7,538 nt of DNA. Source: Desulfobacteraceae bacterium. GTDB taxonomy: Bacteria; Desulfobacterota; DSM-4660; Desulfatiglandales; B25-G16. Position numbers and translations under genes: made by a program. Location: contig JAPVWE010000056.1 of assembly GCA_028572035.1 (NCBI GenBank), forward strand, positions 1 through 7,538, written 5' to 3'. This document shows, piece by piece, positions 5,624 to 7,538 of this stretch; position 1 is the first letter of the stretch, and each line of letters begins with the position of its first letter. The notes beneath the pieces were generated by a model. The model was not told the DNA's origin and made no database searches. It worked only from the letters and a program-made list of their open reading frames with translations.

Positions 5624-7538
5624 AAAAAAGGACACCTTCTGTTTTTAAGATCCTCACCCCCTCTATCTGGCTGTCGGGGAGAGAAAATATCTCTTTTATA
5701 ACCTCTATAGACTTCATTTCAGGACCTCTCCCGTGTCTTACAACTAACTCCAGCTCGTCTTTGGATAACAGATCTAATTCTTTTACCAGATATCGGATAT
5801 CAACTGTTCTTTCACCATTCCTGTGTTCCTTGACTACTGGGTAGGTATTTACCCTTAGAAACCTATCCAGATCCTCTTGATTGAAAGATCCATGTATCTT
5901 GATATGAAAATGACTTTCTTTGATCCGGGGAGGAGGGATCTTTCCTGCTATCTCCTCCATAAAAAGAACCCTGACGCCAGAGGGAAGTTCCCTGTTGAGC
6001 TGTTCAATTGTTAGAGATGTGTTTTGAATATTTTTAGCCTGAACATCCATTATTTCACTCAGGCTCTCCATTCCCACAGGCAGGGCCAATGCAAAGGACA
6101 CCTTTGGCATGGGATGATAACCATCTGAATAAACCAAATCAATCCCAGCTCTTCTGAATGCCCTGATAAACAACCTAACAAGCTCCAAGTGACTGAAATA
6201 TCGAGCCTTTTCCAGTTTTGTAAATCGCACCCTATACCTTCTCATCTTACCATTTGATTCCTTTGATGAAGAGGTAACCTTCTCTTTACCTGTCCGCTCG
6301 TGCCTGTTCGCCTCGTCCCTCGGCAGGACGGCGGGCCTCCCTGCCCGTCCCGCTCTGCGGGACGAGGTGGGCGGGGCAGTGGCAGGCGGGAAGGAATGCC
6401 AGGCATCAAATAAGACCGGAGCAATGTTAGAGTCGTTACAGACACCACAGTTCAAACAATGCTCCCTACAGTCGGGGGTTTCTTGACCCTCCATAGCCTT
6501 TTGCCACTCCCTCAGCAAAAATGCCTTAGATACACCTGAATGGATATGTTCCCATGGTAGAATTTCATCATGATCCCTCTCCCGAAGAAGATAGAACTCC
6601 GGATCAAGATGGTGTCTTTGGAAGGCCTTGTTCCAGAAATCTAAGCTAAGATGCTCGCTCCAACTGTCAAAACGGGCGCCCTGCTGCCAGGCCTCAACCA
6701 ATACCTTGGTTAACCTCCTATCACCCCGTGAAAAAACTCCCTCAAGCCAGCCTGCTTCTGGTGTGTTCCATTTGACCCTCACCTTACGACTCTGGAGTCT
6801 CTTCCTGATTAGATTGATTCTTCTTTTGCTCTCTTCAAGTTCAATCTGGGGCAACCATGCAAAAGGTGTATGCGCCTTGGGAACAAATGAGGCAATGCTT
6901 ACATTTAGCACCTGTCCCTTTCTTCCCCCAGGTGCCAATCTGGAAATCTTCTTACTTAACTCAACGATAGATTCGATATCACTATCTACCTCATAAGGAA
7001 GGCCTATCATAAAATAAAGTTTGATCAGGTTCCAACCCCCCTCATAAATATCCCTGGCTGTGTTCAAGATCTGATCATCTGTCAATCCCTTATTGATAAT
7101 ATCCCTAAGTCGCTGGCTACCTGCTTCGGGTGCAATAGTAAAACTAGTCTTCCTCACTTTCTTTATCTCTTCCATTAATAACGAAATAGCCCCATCAATC
7201 CTTAAAGACGAGAAACTAACAGCAACATGTCTACCTGTAACCCTTGCCATCAATTCCCTTAATAAAGGAAGGACACAGCTATAATCGCCTGAACTCAAAG
7301 AGAGAAGGGATAGATCCTCAAACCCTGTCTCAGTTAAACCGGTTTCAGCCGTGCGTACTATTTCAAGAGGATCCCGTTCCCTAACCGGCCTATATATCAT
7401 CCCAGCCTGGCAAAAACGACACCCCCGGCTACAGCCCCTGGCGATCTCAATAGTGAATCGATCGTGAACCAGCTCAGTACATGGAACTATCTGCCTTGAG
7501 GGAAAAGGGTAAGAATTAAGATCAGGAACTATGGCCTT
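5622..7538 (-). CDS. Radical SAM protein fused to DUF2344 (TIGR03960 + TIGR03936 type), N-terminus outside window
   Basis: The frame is open from the right edge to the TGA at 5622-5624, giving 638 visible residues. The true start, and the B12-binding-type N-terminus usual in this family, lie beyond the window. An ATG at 7400 is internal because the radical SAM cluster motif C36-SRG-C40-RF-C43 (bases 7410-7433) lies before it. Core elements follow: SFSSLRID near 108-115, IAPEAGSQRLR near 135-145, YFMIGLPYE near 175-183 and FVPKAHTPFAW near 218-228. A second cluster, C357-x3-C361-x2-C364-x2-C367, ends the catalytic part. A low-complexity Pro/Ala/Arg linker (about 384-412) leads into the DUF2344 domain from about residue 432 (MRRYRVRFTKLEKARYFSHL). 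The reaction is unknown. Family context next to RNase G, and in other bacteria near rplU/rpmA, suggests an RNA- or ribosome-related role (inference). Confidence 0.88.
   Translation of the reverse strand, partial: KAIVPDLNSYPFPSRQIVPCTELVHDRFTIEIARGCSRGCRFCQAGMIYRPVRERDPLEIVRTAETGLTETGFEDLSLLSLSSGDYSCVLPLLRELMARVTGRHVAVSFSSLRIDGAISLLMEEIKKVRKTSFTIAPEAGSQRLRDIINKGLTDDQILNTARDIYEGGWNLIKLYFMIGLPYEVDSDIESIVELSKKISRLAPGGRKGQVLNVSIASFVPKAHTPFAWLPQIELEESKRRINLIRKRLQSRKVRVKWNTPEAGWLEGVFSRGDRRLTKVLVEAWQQGARFDSWSEHLSLDFWNKAFQRHHLDPEFYLLRERDHDEILPWEHIHSGVSKAFLLREWQKAMEGQETPDCREHCLNCGVCNDSNIAPVLFDAWHSFPPATAPPTSSRRAGRAGRPAVLPRDEANRHERTGKEKVTSSSKESNGKMRRYRVRFTKLEKARYFSHLELVRLFIRAFRRAGIDLVYSDGYHPMPKVSFALALPVGMESLSEIMDVQAKNIQNTSLTIEQLNRELPSGVRVLFMEEIAGKIPPPRIKESHFHIKIHGSFNQEDLDRFLRVNTYPVVKEHRNGERTVDIRYLVKELDLLSKDELELVVRHGRGPEMKSIEVIKEIFSLPDSQIEGVRILKTEGVLF
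6301..6390. repeat. GC-rich palindromic repeat-like element inside the radical SAM gene
   Basis: Seventy of these 90 bases are G or C, in sharp contrast to the AT-rich surroundings. The segment is built of inverted repeats. A perfect 8-bp stem (6346-6353 with 6357-6364) closes a 3-base loop. A 9-bp outer pair CCTCGTCCC (6311-6319) and GGGACGAGG (6359-6367) encloses it. CGTCC and GGACG recur as alternative partners at 6314-6318, 6326-6330 and 6346-6350. It keeps the frame open and encodes about 29 residues rich in Pro, Ala, Arg and Gly in the linker between two domains. It resembles dispersed REP-like or in-frame palindromic elements. Only one copy is visible, so repeat status is inferred. Confidence 0.6.
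6346..6364. other. Perfect 8-bp GC-rich hairpin within coding sequence
   Basis: CGTCCCGC, a 3-base loop and GCGGGACG form a very stable hairpin in either strand of RNA. It is not followed by a T run on the coding (reverse) strand, so it is unlikely to be an intrinsic terminator. It could slow ribosomes between the two domains of the radical SAM protein (inference). Confidence 0.65.

Noticed and set aside
6243..6245. Internal ATG before MRRYRVRF as the start of a separate DUF2344 gene
   Set aside because: The frame is continuous with the radical SAM part, there is no well-spaced Shine-Dalgarno sequence, and fusion of these two domains fits the uninterrupted frame. A secondary internal start cannot be fully excluded.
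6242..6448. Overlapping 68-codon reverse-strand frame rich in Pro and Arg
   Set aside because: It is an out-of-frame shadow of the radical SAM gene, kept open by the GC-rich palindromic segment; no start signal or family match.
5491..7284. Rightward open frames opposite rng and the radical SAM gene
   Set aside because: Ser/Thr/Leu-rich shadow translations without initiation signals, fully covered by confident genes on the other strand.
7398..7400. ATG at 7400 as the start of the radical SAM gene
   Set aside because: The frame stays open to the window edge, and the essential CxxxCxxC motif lies upstream of this ATG at 7410-7433, so it is internal.
1..7538. Mobile element, phage, CRISPR, toxin-antitoxin or defence system
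   Set aside because: No transposase, integrase, direct-repeat array, nuclease/antitoxin pair or boundary repeats were seen; the genes are conserved housekeeping types.

Overview
This 7.5 kb window is dense chromosomal housekeeping DNA. It comes from a moderately AT-rich bacterium, with no sign of phage, plasmid, transposase or CRISPR. The gene set combines an E. coli-type RNase G, RapZ, a FmdB-type zinc ribbon with an acidic tail, a radical SAM protein fused to its DUF2344 partner, and a GlmU-like beta-helix protein. I associate this combination with anaerobic Deltaproteobacteria/Desulfobacterota or a nearby lineage. That placement is an inference from gene content and has not been tested phylogenetically.

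Layout. On the left, a FmdB-family zinc-ribbon gene reads leftward off the window edge. It is separated by a 315-bp divergent control region from a rightward cluster: purE, tsaC, rapZ and a GlmU-like left-handed beta-helix gene. In this cluster purE and tsaC overlap at TTGA, and rapZ and the beta-helix gene overlap at TAATG. The beta-helix gene ends 11 bp from the convergent end of a leftward pair. That pair is a large radical SAM protein (it enters from the right edge, so its N-terminus is missing) followed by rng (RNase G). The radical SAM stop codon lies inside the rng Shine-Dalgarno sequence.

How the genes fit together. The rightward cluster joins purine synthesis (PurE), tRNA t6A formation (TsaC), a nucleotide-binding regulator whose enterobacterial relative controls amino-sugar synthesis (RapZ), and a protein resembling the acetyltransferase half of GlmU. 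The rapZ/GlmU-like coupling is the most suggestive functional link. The leftward pair joins RNase G to a radical SAM/DUF2344 protein of unknown reaction, in a context that hints at RNA or ribosome work.

The most unusual sequence feature is a strongly GC-rich, palindromic segment of about 90 bp (70 of 90 bases G or C). It sits in frame inside the radical SAM gene, exactly at the linker between the catalytic part and the DUF2344 domain. It looks like a dispersed palindromic repeat that became protein-coding. I see no convincing wholly new system here; the remaining findings are modest.
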